Below are positions 1-10,179 of a DNA stretch of 64,000 nucleotides, piece by piece. Position 1 is the stretch's first letter. The number at the start of each line of letters is the position of its first letter. The notes below the pieces were generated by a model that worked only from the letters and a program-made list of their open reading frames with translations, did no database searches and had not been told where the DNA came from. Origin of the DNA: Cyanoderma ruficeps (lineage: Eukaryota > Chordata > Aves > Passeriformes > Timaliidae). A program made the translations under genes and the position numbers. The DNA lies in NCBI GenBank assembly GCA_008694505.1, contig VZDJ01000063.1, positions 5,045,468-5,109,467 of the forward strand, given 5' to 3'.

Positions 1-3000
1 AACCTGCAGGGTGGAGACCACACAGTAGGTGCTGAGGGCAGCATTCCCAGTCCCCGGGCCCTCACACTCACCCTCCGGCTGCCTCTTCCTCTTCCTCCTC
101 CTCTTCCTCCTCCTTCTCCTCCTCCTGGGTGCACTGGCTGAGCTCACTGGCTGAGGGTGGCGGGGGCAGCAGCTCTGTCCAGCTCACCACCGGTGGTTTC
201 ACGGGTTGCCCCAGCTTGGCTTTGGCCCCTGTGCCAAGGAGGGATGCTGGGGAGGCTGTGGGGAGGGCACCACACCACGAGCACCCATGGGTGCCCCCAC
301 CCATCCGACCACCCTACCGTGCTCAGCCCGGCCACGGGGCACCTGGGAGGCTGCAGCATCCATTGGCTGGGAGCCCCCCCCAGGGTAGGAGGTCCCATAC
401 TGTGAGAAGGGACGGGGGAATGTGCAGCGCTCCTCACTGTCAACCTCGATGGTGCTGTAAACCGGCCCCTCGCCAGCCCCTGCTCCAAACTGTTCCGTCT
501 GGGCGATGTAACGGGTGATGCCAGCATCTGCAGAGGGCGACCAGCATCATCAGGGCTGATGGTGACCCCCTCAATCAGAGCCACCCCGCCCCATGCTGAC
601 CCCTCACCGTTGTAGTATCTCTCAGTGGTCCCCAAGCAAGCGGCAGCACTGGCTGTGCTGCCACCACGCCACGCATCCATCAGCCACGGGTAACCACTGC
701 CGGCAGCTGCCCTGCAAGGGGATGATGGGCTGAGGGAATGCTGGTGGCCAGCCCCGGGGCTCCTGGGGAGGGCAGGGGATGCCGGGGGCGTTACCTGGGG
801 TTGCTGCGCACTGGGGCCGGGAAGGCGACTGTGGAAAGAGATGGGAGTGAGGGCAGCGAGAGGCCGTACTGAGACCCCGCAGCACTTACAGGCTTACCGG
901 TGGGTGTGTAGGCAAAGGATGCTGTAAAGAGAGGGACGGTAAGTGGCTAATGGGTGAGGGGTGAGGGGTCCCAGGGGTACCACCCCCCTGTACCAGTGAA
1001 GTGGCTGAGCTCCTTCTTCCTCCGGCGGCGGCTGTAGAGCCAAGCAGCAAAGGCGGCGAGAATGACCCAGCAAGCACCACCAACGCCGGCAATGAAGGCC
1101 GGCTGCCTGGCTACCTCAGCTAAATGCTCAGCCAAGCTGCTCCCGCCTGCTGGCACCGCATCTCGCTCCACCAGGGGGGCTGCAAGTGACACGGGAAAGA
1201 GGGACACACCGGCAGGGTGCCAAGGAGCCATCCCCAGCACTGCAGTGGGTGACCCCATCCTGCCCCACCTATGGGTGCAAGTTGTGACATTGAGAGACTC
1301 ACCGATGTGGATGGGGACAGGGGCACTGCGGGCACCCACTCCAGCACTGGTGGCAGCGGCAACTTCAGCACGGTAAGGGACCCCAGGGACTAGTCCCCGC
1401 AGCACTGTCGCCAGCACCGTCCCCTCCACACTCTGGTTGATGTGGAAGCGGCTCTCATTGCCCAAGCACCAAATCTGGTGAGGACCAGGAGGAAAAGATG
1501 GGAAACACCCATAGGGACGTCAAGACATGGTGGCATGAGTGGACAGAGTGGACCTGGCACCTCCCTGCTGCTGACCACACTTACCCGGTAATCACGGATG
1601 ACACCATTCTGCTCTGCCAGAGGTGGTGGCTGCCACGAGATGTGGACACTGGTACCATTCCCAGCCACACTGACAGCTCGTGGCGGGGCACTGGGAGCTG
1701 CCGGTGGAGGACACACGGGGTGTCAGGTCCAGGTTGTCCCTGGACCCCCACACTATCCCCTCCATCCCTACACTCACCCGCTTCAGGGGTGCGCAGAGCT
1801 CGCACAGCACTGTCAGGACCGTTGAGGTGATGAAAATAGGGCCGGACCTTGACCTCGTAGTCCTGGCCCCGGCGCAGCTCGGTGAGCAGGGCCCCCCGCT
1901 CCCCTGGGGCCCACACTGTCCGCGCCTCCTCCCAGCGCCCACCGCGCTGCCGGTACAGCACCCGGTAGCCCTGAAGGAAGGGTGCCTGGTGCTCCACCTG
2001 AGGACCCGAGGGAAGGGTGGGATGGGGGGATGATCGACACTGGGGGCCCTGTACCAGTAGAGAAGTTCAGCACTCACGGTCCAGGAGAGGTGGACGGTGC
2101 CCAGTGGCAGCACCACAGGTTCCTTCAGGTGCACAGCTACTTGTGCCAGCTCCTGCTGCACCTGCTCAGGATCCAGCCCTTGCTGCATGGGGTTGGAGTC
2201 TGCTGGAAACATCAGAGGGTGGAGGGTCCGTGCATATCTCTACTGGTGTCACCAAGTGAAGGAGCCATGGTGACAGCTCATACCCATGGCAGATCCATGG
2301 GAAGCTCCACTGGCATCACTGGGCATGGATAGACCCAAAACTTTTGAGTGCACGGGCACCTCCATTGGTGTCACCAAGTGGAGATGGACCCAAGGGTGGG
2401 GGGTTTGTGGACACCTCCACTGATGTCAGTGCTGGATCTCACCTTGGGTGCGCACAGGCTCCGAGACGCCGCTGGGGTCACTAAGCCCGTGGGCATTGAC
2501 CGCCCGCACCAAGAACAGGTAGACAGTGTCAGGGACAAGGCCGGTCACTGTGTGGGTCTCACCCTCCACATCAGCTGCCACTGTCTGCCACGGGCCACCC
2601 GCTGCCTGGCTGCCAGGGGACAGGGGTGACTCGTGACAGGGTGGTACCAGGCCACCACATCATCCCTGCAGCCAGAGAAGAGGCTTGTGTGATACCTGAA
2701 AGCCTCCACTATGTAAGAGGTGACATCGCTGGCACCACTGTCCTCGTTCCCTTTCCAGCTCAGGGTGACACTGCTTTGGGTAACGTTGGTGACCACAGGG
2801 GTGGAGGGTGGCCCAGGGAGGAGACCGGGTGCAGGGGAAGGCAGGGAGAGGTCGGATTCATCACCTGCAGGGAGATGCATGGAGGTCTGGGGTGGCTTTG
2901 TTCCCAGTGCCACAGCATCCCCACTGCAGTGACATTTCCATGACCCACCTTGTACCTCCAAGGAGATGCCCCAGCGTGTCTCACCCACTGGGCTGGTGGC

Positions 3001-6000
3001 CACACACTCATAGAGCCCAGAGTCTCTCACCTGCAGGGGAAAGAGCTCCTGCCCCATCACCCTGAGCACCCATCACCTCAGCACCCACCACCCTGAGCAC
3101 CCACCACGCTTTGTACCCACCACCCTGAGCCCCAGCACTGCTTGTACCCACCACCCTGAACCCCAGCACTGCTTGTACCCACCACCACGAGCATCCATCT
3201 CCCTTTGCTCCACCCCTCACAGCCACTGCCCTGCAGTACCCCCACGGGTGCCCCTGCCGGGGCCGGCTCACCCGGAGGCCGGTGATCTGCAGGGTGCCGT
3301 TCTCCAGCAGGCTGGCACGGGGCTGGACACCTACCAGGGCACTGCCATCCTTCAGCCACCCCACGCTGCCTGGGGGGTCATGGGGCCCTGCTCCACAAGG
3401 CAGCCGCACTGTGGCCCCCGCTGGCAGCACTGTGCGGTTAGTGGGAAGCAGGCTGATCAGCGGTGGGTGGGGCTCAGGGCCTGCTACAGGGAGAAAATTG
3501 GGAATTGCTGGGTGGTGGTGTGGGTGTCACTCATACAATGAATGTGACGGTTCTCCACTGGCACTGGACTTACCCCCGGTCACCTCCAGGCCTGCCCTGG
3601 CCAGGACACTGCCGGCCACGCTGATAGCCTGGCACAGGTAGTGACCGGCGTCACTGGGCTGGACGCTGACGATGGTCAAAGCACCGCTGGGGCTCACCCA
3701 AACACGGCCCGAAGGGACTGGGGGCTGGCCCGGGAACAGCAGGGTCTGGGAGGGAGTGGGATTAATAGGGGGATGAGGGAGGGGGAGGATGAGAAGCAGG
3801 GGATGAGATGAGGACAGGGTTAGGGGTGGGAATGGGAATGAGATTGGGGATTGGGATGGGAATGGAATGGGGACAGGGATGTAATAGAGACTGGGATGGG
3901 ACGGTGATGAGGACAGGTAGGGATGAGCATTGGTACTGGTGTGAGGTTGAGATGGGGTGAGATTGGGATGGAGATAAAATGGGAATGGGGTGGGAATTGG
4001 GATGAGGATTATAATGATAATTGGGACAAGATGGAACGGAAATGGTGATGGGATTGGGATGAGGATGGGGCTATGATTCGCTGTGGGGTCAAGGATGAGG
4101 GAAGGAGACAGACCTGGCTCCCCTCCTTCTGCCAAAAGACAGCAGGTGGTGGGTTGCCCTTGCTCTGGCACTGGAAAGTCACGCTCTGGCCAGGGGTGAC
4201 AGCTTGGTCATGGGGCCCGGTGACAAGCTGGGGGGGCACTGCAGCAGTGTGGGGAGAGACAAGGGTTTGCCTGGGCACTCCACCAGCACCCAAGGGTGCT
4301 CCCCAGGGTCCCCCTTACCGTGCACAGTCAGGGTGCCTGATGCCTCTGACCTGCCCACGCTGTTATCAGCCACACAGGTGTAGGTGCCCTCATCCTCCAC
4401 CTGCAGCCGGCTGATCCGCAGGGTGTTGTCTGGCAGCACCTCCCACCTGGGAGGAACCCCACAAGGCTGTGGCACCAGCAGCGTGCTGGGGCATCAGGAG
4501 GGCGTAAGGTGCCATGGGGTCGGGATGGAGCGAGGATGCAGGATGTGTGATGTGATGGGTACAGCGGAGATCTGGGATGCAGGAAAATGGGAGATGTGAT
4601 GGGGATGTGAAATGTGGTGGAGATGTGGAATGTGATGGGGATGTCGGAGGCAGTGGGGATGTGGGTTGTGGTGAGGATATGGGATGTGATTGGGATTTGG
4701 GATGCAATGAGAATGTGGGATGCAGAGAAGATGCAATGAGGATTTGAGATGCAAAGGGGGATCTGGAATGTGATGGAGATGTGACGCAATGGGAATGTGG
4801 AATGCAATAGGGATGCAGGATGGGCTGAGGATGGAGGATGCGCCAGGGTTATGGGATGCAATTACTCGATGCCATGAGGATGCCAGGTGCTCCGAGCACA
4901 CCAGGCTGGCACACACTGATGCCACCCAGCTTGCCACAGAACCGTGGCTGCCCTTGGTGCCCCTGAGCCACCCCCCTCACCCCCTACTCACCTTCCCAGT
5001 GGCATTTCACCCTCCTCCTTGCGCCAGCGTGCCGCCGGCTGTGGATCCCCCACCGCCTCGCAGGCAAACTCCGCCGTCCCCTCCACCAGCACCACCTGGT
5101 TGTGGGGCCTCTTGCCAAATGCTGGGCGCTCTGCAGGATGGCCGTCAGTCCCACCAGGATAGCACCCACCTCCCTGACACCCCAAAAATTAAATCCCCAC
5201 GCACCAAAGACGACCAGCTCGGCTGGCTCGCTGTCTCTCTCCCCCACCACGTTGGTGGCCACGCAGACATAGACACCAGCATCGCTCTTGTGGGTACTGG
5301 CCACCATCAGCTTCCCACCACGGATCTGCAGGAAATAGAGCTCATCCCACATCCCCATCACATCCCACATCCCCATCGCGTCCCACATCCACACTGTATC
5401 CTGCATCCTCATCACATCCCACATCCCCACTGCATCCTACCCCCCATTGCATCTCATATCCCCACTGCATCCCAAATCCTCGTTGCATCTCTCACCCTGA
5501 CTGTGTTCTGCATCTCCATCACGTCCTGTATCCTCATTGCATCTCACATTCCCATTGCACCCACACTGTCATCACACCCCATGTTTCCATTGCATCCCAA
5601 ATCTCTGATGCATCCCATATCCCTGTCCCATCCTACATCCTCATCTCATCCCATACCCATCACATCACATCCCCATCACATTCCAGACCCTCGCTGCACG
5701 CCGCATCCTCACAGCACCCACATCCAGGTCATACCTCACATGCCCACGGCATCCTGTCTCCCTATAACATTCCCTGTCCCCCTTGCATCCCCTTCAGCCT
5801 AGTTCTGGCCCCTCTCACCGTCAGGCGCTCGTCCCTGTCGCTGACCCGGACTCCGTTTTTCTTCCAAGAGACGCTGGGCTCGGGGTGGCCGCGGGGCGGG
5901 ACACACTCCAGCACGGCCGGTTCTCCCGCCGCCACCACCACGTCCCCCGGGGGCTGCCGGAAATCGTCCCGCAGCACTGCGGGGACACCGCGGCCTCAGC

Positions 6001-9000
6001 CCCCCAGCCCTGAACCCCCCGCGCTGGGGGCGGCACCAGGGGCATCGTCTGAATTAGCTTTAACAGATTTTAATTTCTCTTCGTTGATTTTACTTGATTT
6101 TCAAACGTTTTCAAATGTTTTCATTTCTTTTCATGTATTTCCAATTATATTCACCTCTTTTAATTTATTTTACCATGTTTTCATTTATTTTCACTCCTTT
6201 TCAGTAATTGTCACTTATTTTCATTTATTTCCAATTATTTTCAATTTTTTCATTATTTCTTTTCACTAACTGGCACTTTTTTTCATTTATTGTCACTTAC
6301 TTTCAGTTATTTTCAATTTCTTTATTTAATTTCTCTTTTTTCCACGTTTTAATTTATTTTCTGTTATTTACATTCATTTTTTTTCTTACTCCCTTGCTTT
6401 TATTTTCATTTATTCTCGCTTGTTTTCCTTTTTCATTTGTTTTCCAGTTAGTTTCATTTATTTCAAATATTTCTCACTCCTTTGAATTTATTTTCATTTC
6501 TTTTCACTTACTTTATTTATTTCTAATTCTTTTCCCCTTATTTTCATTTATTTTCCCCTCTTCCCTTGCCAACAGAGGCCTGGGAATGTGAAAGCCCCTC
6601 GTCCCGCAGGCAGGCTCAGGGATGATACCAGGCTGACTTCAGAGATGATATCAGGATCAGCAGGCTGGGCTCAGGGATGATATCAGAACCCCAAATTTCC
6701 CCCCATCAAATCCTCCCTGCCCACTCAGGACTCACCGGCCACCTCCAGGGAAGCATTCCGGCTGGTGGCCTCCCCCAGGTAATTCCTGGCCACGCAGACA
6801 TAAACCCCCTCGTCGGGCTTTCCCCGCCTCCCGTGCAGGATCCGGAGGAAGAAGAGGGATCCCCCCGGGAGGAGGGTGCGGTGGGAGCGGGGATCCTCCC
6901 GGTCCGTCTCCACCCGCTCCCCGTCCTTGTACCACTCCACCACCGGGGGCGGGCGCCCCTCGGCCTTGCAGCTCAGCGTGGCCGGTTCCCCCTTGGAGAC
7001 CAGGACATCCGTGGGGTGCTCCACGATGCGAGGAGCCGTGTCCTCCAGCTGGGTGTTGGATTCTGCAGGAAAATCAGGAGGGGTAGGAAGGTGGGGGGTC
7101 TGAGAGGCTGAGCATCCTTGGCTTGTGTGATGCTTTCCTGGCTGCAGACCCTGCTTTGCTTGGAAGGCAGGAGGTGAGAGATGAAGTGTGGCCAGGTCCC
7201 AGCCCAGCATATCCCGGGGTGGGCAGCCAGATCACAGAATCACAGAATCACAGAATCACAGAATCACAGAATCACCAGGTTGGAAGAGACCTTTAAGGTC
7301 ATCGACTCCAACCCATGCCCTAACACCACCTGAACTAAACCATGGCACTGAGTGCCACATCCAATCTTTCTTTAAACACATCCAGGAATAATGACTCCAC
7401 CACCTCCTCAGACAGACGGTTCCAGTACTTTATTGCTCTTTCAGTAAAAAACTTTTTCCTGACATCCAACCTAAATTTCCCTTGGCGCAGCTTAAGATCG
7501 GATTGGGAGGGCATCAGGCAAGACCAGCAGGACAAAGCAGCTTAGCTCCCAGTAATGGTCTTTTCCACCCAGTTTCCACCTGGGCATCCCTGAGGAAATG
7601 GGGTTGAGGCTAAAATTTTCCCCAAACAGGGATTTTTTCCATCAGCTGCAAGTGCTGACTTTCTGTAGCAGAGCTGGTCATTCTGGGCTGCAGAAAATGC
7701 TTAATCTGAAGTTTTAAAAAGGCCCATGTTGGGGTTGTGGGGCTGTTCCAGAAAAAAAAAACCCAACACCCTGCTAGGGCATGGGAATTAATGGTTGGTC
7801 ATTAATGCTGGCATAATTAATGGTCATAAACGCTGGGCCAGCTGGGCTGAACCACATGTGTCCCCAACACCAGCTTGGTGGTTTTGTCCCCAAGTGTCAC
7901 TGCTGGCCCAGTGGCACAGGCACACACCTGCACGGTGTGCATTACACACATGTGCGTGCATGCACATGGGCAGTACCAGTGCAGGGGGGTGTGTGCATAC
8001 ATGCATTGCACACGTAGATGCATGCACACCTCCGGGCAGTCATGCAGGGGTGTGCACACACACACATGCAGCCACACGCGTGTGCTTGCACTTACACACA
8101 CATGCACACGCGTGCATTCAGGTGGGCGGGGTGCATGCCCTGACATGCACAGATGCATTCATGTCTGTATGTGTTCATGCAGGGTGTGCATGCACACATG
8201 CATGTATTCAGGTGGGGGGTGTCCTTACACACACACGTGTGTTCAGGCATGCAGAGGTGCACACACACATGCATTCACACACAGGCTGCACACGCAGATG
8301 CACATGCACAGGGACATGCACAGCCATGCACATCCACACATGTTCAGGTGGAGCCATGAGCCTACGCTTACCCATATTGCTGCATGCACACACATGCACA
8401 CACATGCACACTGCACACGCATGGACACATGCACACTGCCCCATAAATGCACACACACATGCACACGTGCACACTGCACACACATCTACACACGCATACT
8501 GCACATGCATGCACACATGCACACACATGTATGTGAACGCACACATGCACACAGATGCACACTGTACAGACATGCACATGCATGCACTCACATGCACACT
8601 GCCCATAAATGCACACATGCGCACTGCATACGCCTGCACATATGCACACAAATGCACACATGCACACACGTGCATACAAATGCACACGTGCACACTGTGC
8701 AGACATGCACATGCGTGCACACACAGGCACACTGCCTACAAATGCACACATGCACACGCGTGCAGGCTGCACATACATGCACACCACACACACGCCTTCC
8801 ACTGGCACACGCCCTTCCCCTGATCCCCCGCAGCCTGGGACAGGATGCAGGCATAAGGGGGCTGCAATTCGGGGTGCCCATGGGGTTGCCATGGGGATGG
8901 GATGTGGCTGCCATGGGGATGGAAGCGATGCTGCAGGGTACTGGGCACCCCCGGGGGGCACAGCAGGGACCGAGGGGGCCGCAGCTGGGCCCGGTGACTA

Positions 9001-10171
9001 ATTGGGACAAGCTGGGGGTCAGGGCAGGCCCCTTCCTGTGCCCGGCTGGCTATGCAGGGGCAGGGGGTCCCAAGAGGTTTGGGAACACCCCCGCCCCCTC
9101 ACCAGCCACCCAGGACCGGCTGGAAGGGGACAGACTGAACAAGAGGGGAGAAGCTCAAGATAGAGTCAAAATTCAGGCAGACACCCTCTCCCTCACCCCT
9201 CCTTCACCCCCACTCTGTCCCTGCTAGGGGCCATGGGGCTGGTTTGGGGACATGGGGAGGATTAGGGCACATGGAGCTGGTTGGAGAACACTGGGATGGC
9301 TTAGGAATGTAGAAATAGTTTGGGAACACCAAGCCAGTTCCACTTAGTAGTGTGGGGATTGGCTCGGGGACACAGGACTGGTTTGGAGACATAGAGTCTC
9401 TCCTAGTTGTGTCTGGGAGTTGGTTTGGGTACACAGGGACAGTTTTGGGACACAGGGCTGGTCCTGGTTTGGAGACTGGAGATGGATATGGGGACATGAA
9501 GGTTGTTTAAGGACACTGGGTTGCCCCTGGTTTGGAGTCGGGGGACTGGTCTGGGGATTTGGGGACAATTTGGGGATGCCATGTCTCTCCCAGCTCATGG
9601 TCTGGCAGTTGCTGTAGGAACACGGGACAGTTTGGGAACAGGGAGCTGCTTGCAGTTCAGGATTTGGGAACACAGGACTGGTTTGGGAACACCGGGACAG
9701 TCCTGACTTTGGGAGAGTGGGCTTGTCTCGGTTTGGGGTCATGGAGACGATCTAAAGACACCACATCACTCCCGGGAGTTGGTCTGGGGACAGGAAACTG
9801 GTCCCAGAATGGGGACACGGAGCTGGTGTGGGGACACTGGGTCAATTCTGGAGCTGGGACATGGGGCAGGTCCCAGTTTGGGGGAAGGGGACAGGTCGGG
9901 AATCCAGCGTCGGCGCTGGTGGCGTCCCAGCTGGGGCTGGGGTCTGCGGGCTACTTCCAGCACCCGGCTGGACCAGGAGCAGGAACTCCGGGGCAGGGGG
10001 ACAGGGAGACCGGGGACACGTACCGTTACCGGGGACGAGATCGGGCAGGTGAAGCGCGGCGATGGAACGGTTGATGCCGAGCAGGAGCGAGGAGGAGTTA
10101 GAGCCTTCGGCTCCCAGCGAGTCGGCGAACAGGTTCATCTGCAGCAGCGTCTTCAGCAGGTACCGCAGCAT
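1..10171 (-). CDS. ROBO3: ROBO3, roundabout guidance receptor 3 (3' part beyond left edge)
   Basis: Single-pass axon-guidance receptor of commissural neurons. Twenty-two coding exons can be joined with consistent phase and GT/AG borders: 10171-10024, 7062-6736, 5976-5819, 5325-5205, 5130-4992, 4446-4319, 4238-4114, 3745-3574, 3480-3272, 3030-2949, 2864-2696, 2609-2443, 2199-2078, 1997-1778, 1697-1585, 1474-1303, 1179-994, 921-898, 828-795, 711-608, 527-318, 228-72. They give 1095 complete codons: N-terminus, five Ig domains, three FN3 domains, one membrane span, start of the cytoplasmic tail. A next exon may begin at base 3 (CCTGCAG acceptor at 4-10). ROBO3 rather than ROBO1/2/4 is chosen because the first exon starts [19 protein letters not shown], as in mammalian ROBO3, and because of the syntenic neighbours. 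Start has A at -3. The gene is head to head with MSANTD2, 8.2 kb away. Confidence 0.97.
72..1179 (-). CDS. ROBO3: ROBO3 exons 17-22: juxtamembrane, transmembrane and proximal cytoplasmic tail
   Basis: Exon 17 (1179-994) encodes the membrane span, roughly [20 protein letters not shown], followed by a stop-transfer run [13 protein letters not shown] that matches the mammalian KQRKELSHYT. Exons 18 (24 nt) and 19 (34 nt) are microexons encoding ASFAYTPT and [11 protein letters not shown]. Exon 20 ends in ERYYN and exon 21 opens with [11 protein letters not shown], then [10 protein letters not shown], the tyrosine motifs of ROBO tails. Exon 22 carries KLGQPVKPP and [12 protein letters not shown], the LPPPP stretch being the CC2 (Ena/VASP-binding) motif, then a long glutamate run. 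The split of exons 21 and 22 (intron 317-229) is inferred because the reading frame changes between them. Confidence 0.92.
1303..2864 (-). CDS. ROBO3: ROBO3 exons 11-16: three fibronectin type III domains
   Basis: Each FN3 domain is split over two exons. FN3-1: 2864-2696 ([17 protein letters not shown], ending SYIVEAF) and 2609-2443 ([20 protein letters not shown], ending SEPVRTQ). FN3-2: 2199-2078 ([18 protein letters not shown]) and 1997-1778 ([14 protein letters not shown] to RALRTPEA). FN3-3: 1697-1585 ([20 protein letters not shown]) and 1474-1303 ([34 protein letters not shown]). The LGNESRFH and LRGLVPG strings are also present in mammalian ROBO3. Each exon's phase matches the next, which supports the borders. 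Confidence 0.95.
2949..7062 (-). CDS. ROBO3: ROBO3 exons 2-10: five immunoglobulin domains
   Basis: Ig1 is one exon (7062-6736; [36 protein letters not shown]). Ig2 is 5976-5819 plus 5325-5205 ([38 protein letters not shown]). Ig3 is 5130-4992 plus 4446-4319 ([20 protein letters not shown]). Ig4 is 4238-4114 plus 3745-3574 ([39 protein letters not shown]). Ig5 is 3480-3272 plus 3030-2949 ([36 protein letters not shown]). All five have the paired cysteines and the DxGxYxC signature. The acceptor of 3480-3272 is ambiguous by 3 nt (CAG or TAG). Introns within this block hold AT- or GGAT-type low-complexity arrays. Confidence 0.96.
3740..4090. repeat. GGGATGGGAAT-type minisatellite in ROBO3 intron
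   Basis: Degenerate short units around GGGATGRGGA and GGGAATGGG fill the 367-bp intron between the two Ig4 exons. No gene content. Confidence 0.85.
4495..4875. repeat. GATGTGGGATGCAATGGG degenerate minisatellite in ROBO3 intron
   Basis: Units of about 20 bp built on GGGATGTGGGATGTGATG occupy most of the intron between the two Ig3 exons. Units are diverged, so long spurious open frames run through both strands. Confidence 0.85.
5335..5775. repeat. CCCATCACATCCCACATCC degenerate minisatellite in ROBO3 intron
   Basis: Pyrimidine-rich units of CATCCCACATCCCCATCACA type fill the intron between the two Ig2 exons. It resembles the reverse complement of the 4.5-4.9 kb array, so the two may be one repeat family in opposite orientations. 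Confidence 0.85.
6050..6560. repeat. T-rich TTTCATTTATTTTCACTT array in ROBO3 intron 2
   Basis: About 510 bp, almost purely T with interspersed C and A, with a repeating 10-13-bp pattern of TTTTCATTTATT and TTTTCACTTATT. On the transcribed strand it is an A-rich tract. It sits between the Ig1 and first Ig2 exons. Confidence 0.9.
7231..7500 (-). mobile_element. CR1 LINE, 3' fragment with end of ORF2
   Basis: The plus-strand left end is about five copies of ATCACAGA, the complement of the CR1 terminal 8-bp repeat. Next comes GGTTGGAAGAGACCTTTAAG, the conserved CR1 3' UTR. Reading on the minus strand, the end of the ORF2 product is present ([18 protein letters not shown], then [20 protein letters not shown], stop at about 7335). 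It is a 5'-truncated copy inserted in ROBO3 intron 1. The upper boundary is a guess. Confidence 0.9.
7546..7915. other. ROBO3 intron 1, unique sequence
   Basis: No coding exon, RNA gene or repeat recognised. It contains a poly-A tract and a short TTAATGGTCATTAATG-type duplication near 7790-7830. Confidence 0.6.
7915..8800. repeat. CA/TG-rich ACACATGCACAC minisatellite in ROBO3 intron 1
   Basis: About 890 bp of alternating purine-pyrimidine sequence built from GCACACATGCAC and variants with ACGTGCA. The translated frames are strings of His, Thr, Cys and Met, which explains two very long spurious open frames. The alternating pattern is the type that can adopt Z-DNA. Confidence 0.92.
8801..9230. 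other. ROBO3 intron 1, GC-rich unique sequence
   Basis: GC-rich, no recognisable exon. Short GGGGATGG motifs at 8880-8930. Confidence 0.5.
9230..9900. repeat. CTGGTTTGGGGACACAGG degenerate minisatellite in ROBO3 intron 1
   Basis: About 670 bp of imperfect units containing TTTGGGGACAC and GGGACTGGT. It lies just downstream of ROBO3 exon 1 on the transcribed strand. Confidence 0.85.
10024..10171 (-). CDS. ROBO3: ROBO3 coding exon 1
   Basis: Encodes 49 residues starting [19 protein letters not shown] and ending LPDLVPGN, followed by donor GTACGT at 10023-10018. A second donor in the same phase (GTAACG) lies 6 nt upstream and would drop GN; the distal one matches the consensus better and its use creates an N-E-S glycosylation sequon across the junction. 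The start has ATG in AGGATGC context (A at -3). An upstream in-frame ATG at 10249 falls in the CTCAG repeat and is not supported by the family. Confidence 0.93.
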
Positions 10172-10179
10172 CCTGCCCC

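Noticed and set aside
4789..5802. Open frame of 337 codons on the plus strand
   Set aside because: It runs antisense through two real ROBO3 exons and an intron minisatellite; [13 protein letters not shown] repeats are from the array.
7875..9227. Open frame of 450 codons on the plus strand, rich in His, Thr, Cys and Met
   Set aside because: It is the translation of the CA/TG minisatellite in ROBO3 intron 1; no family match, and other frames of the same array are also open.
72..10171. ROBO1, ROBO2 or ROBO4 as the identity of the left-hand gene
   Set aside because: ROBO4 has only two Ig and two FN3 domains; ROBO1/2 lack the [12 protein letters not shown]-terminus and are not next to MSANTD2.
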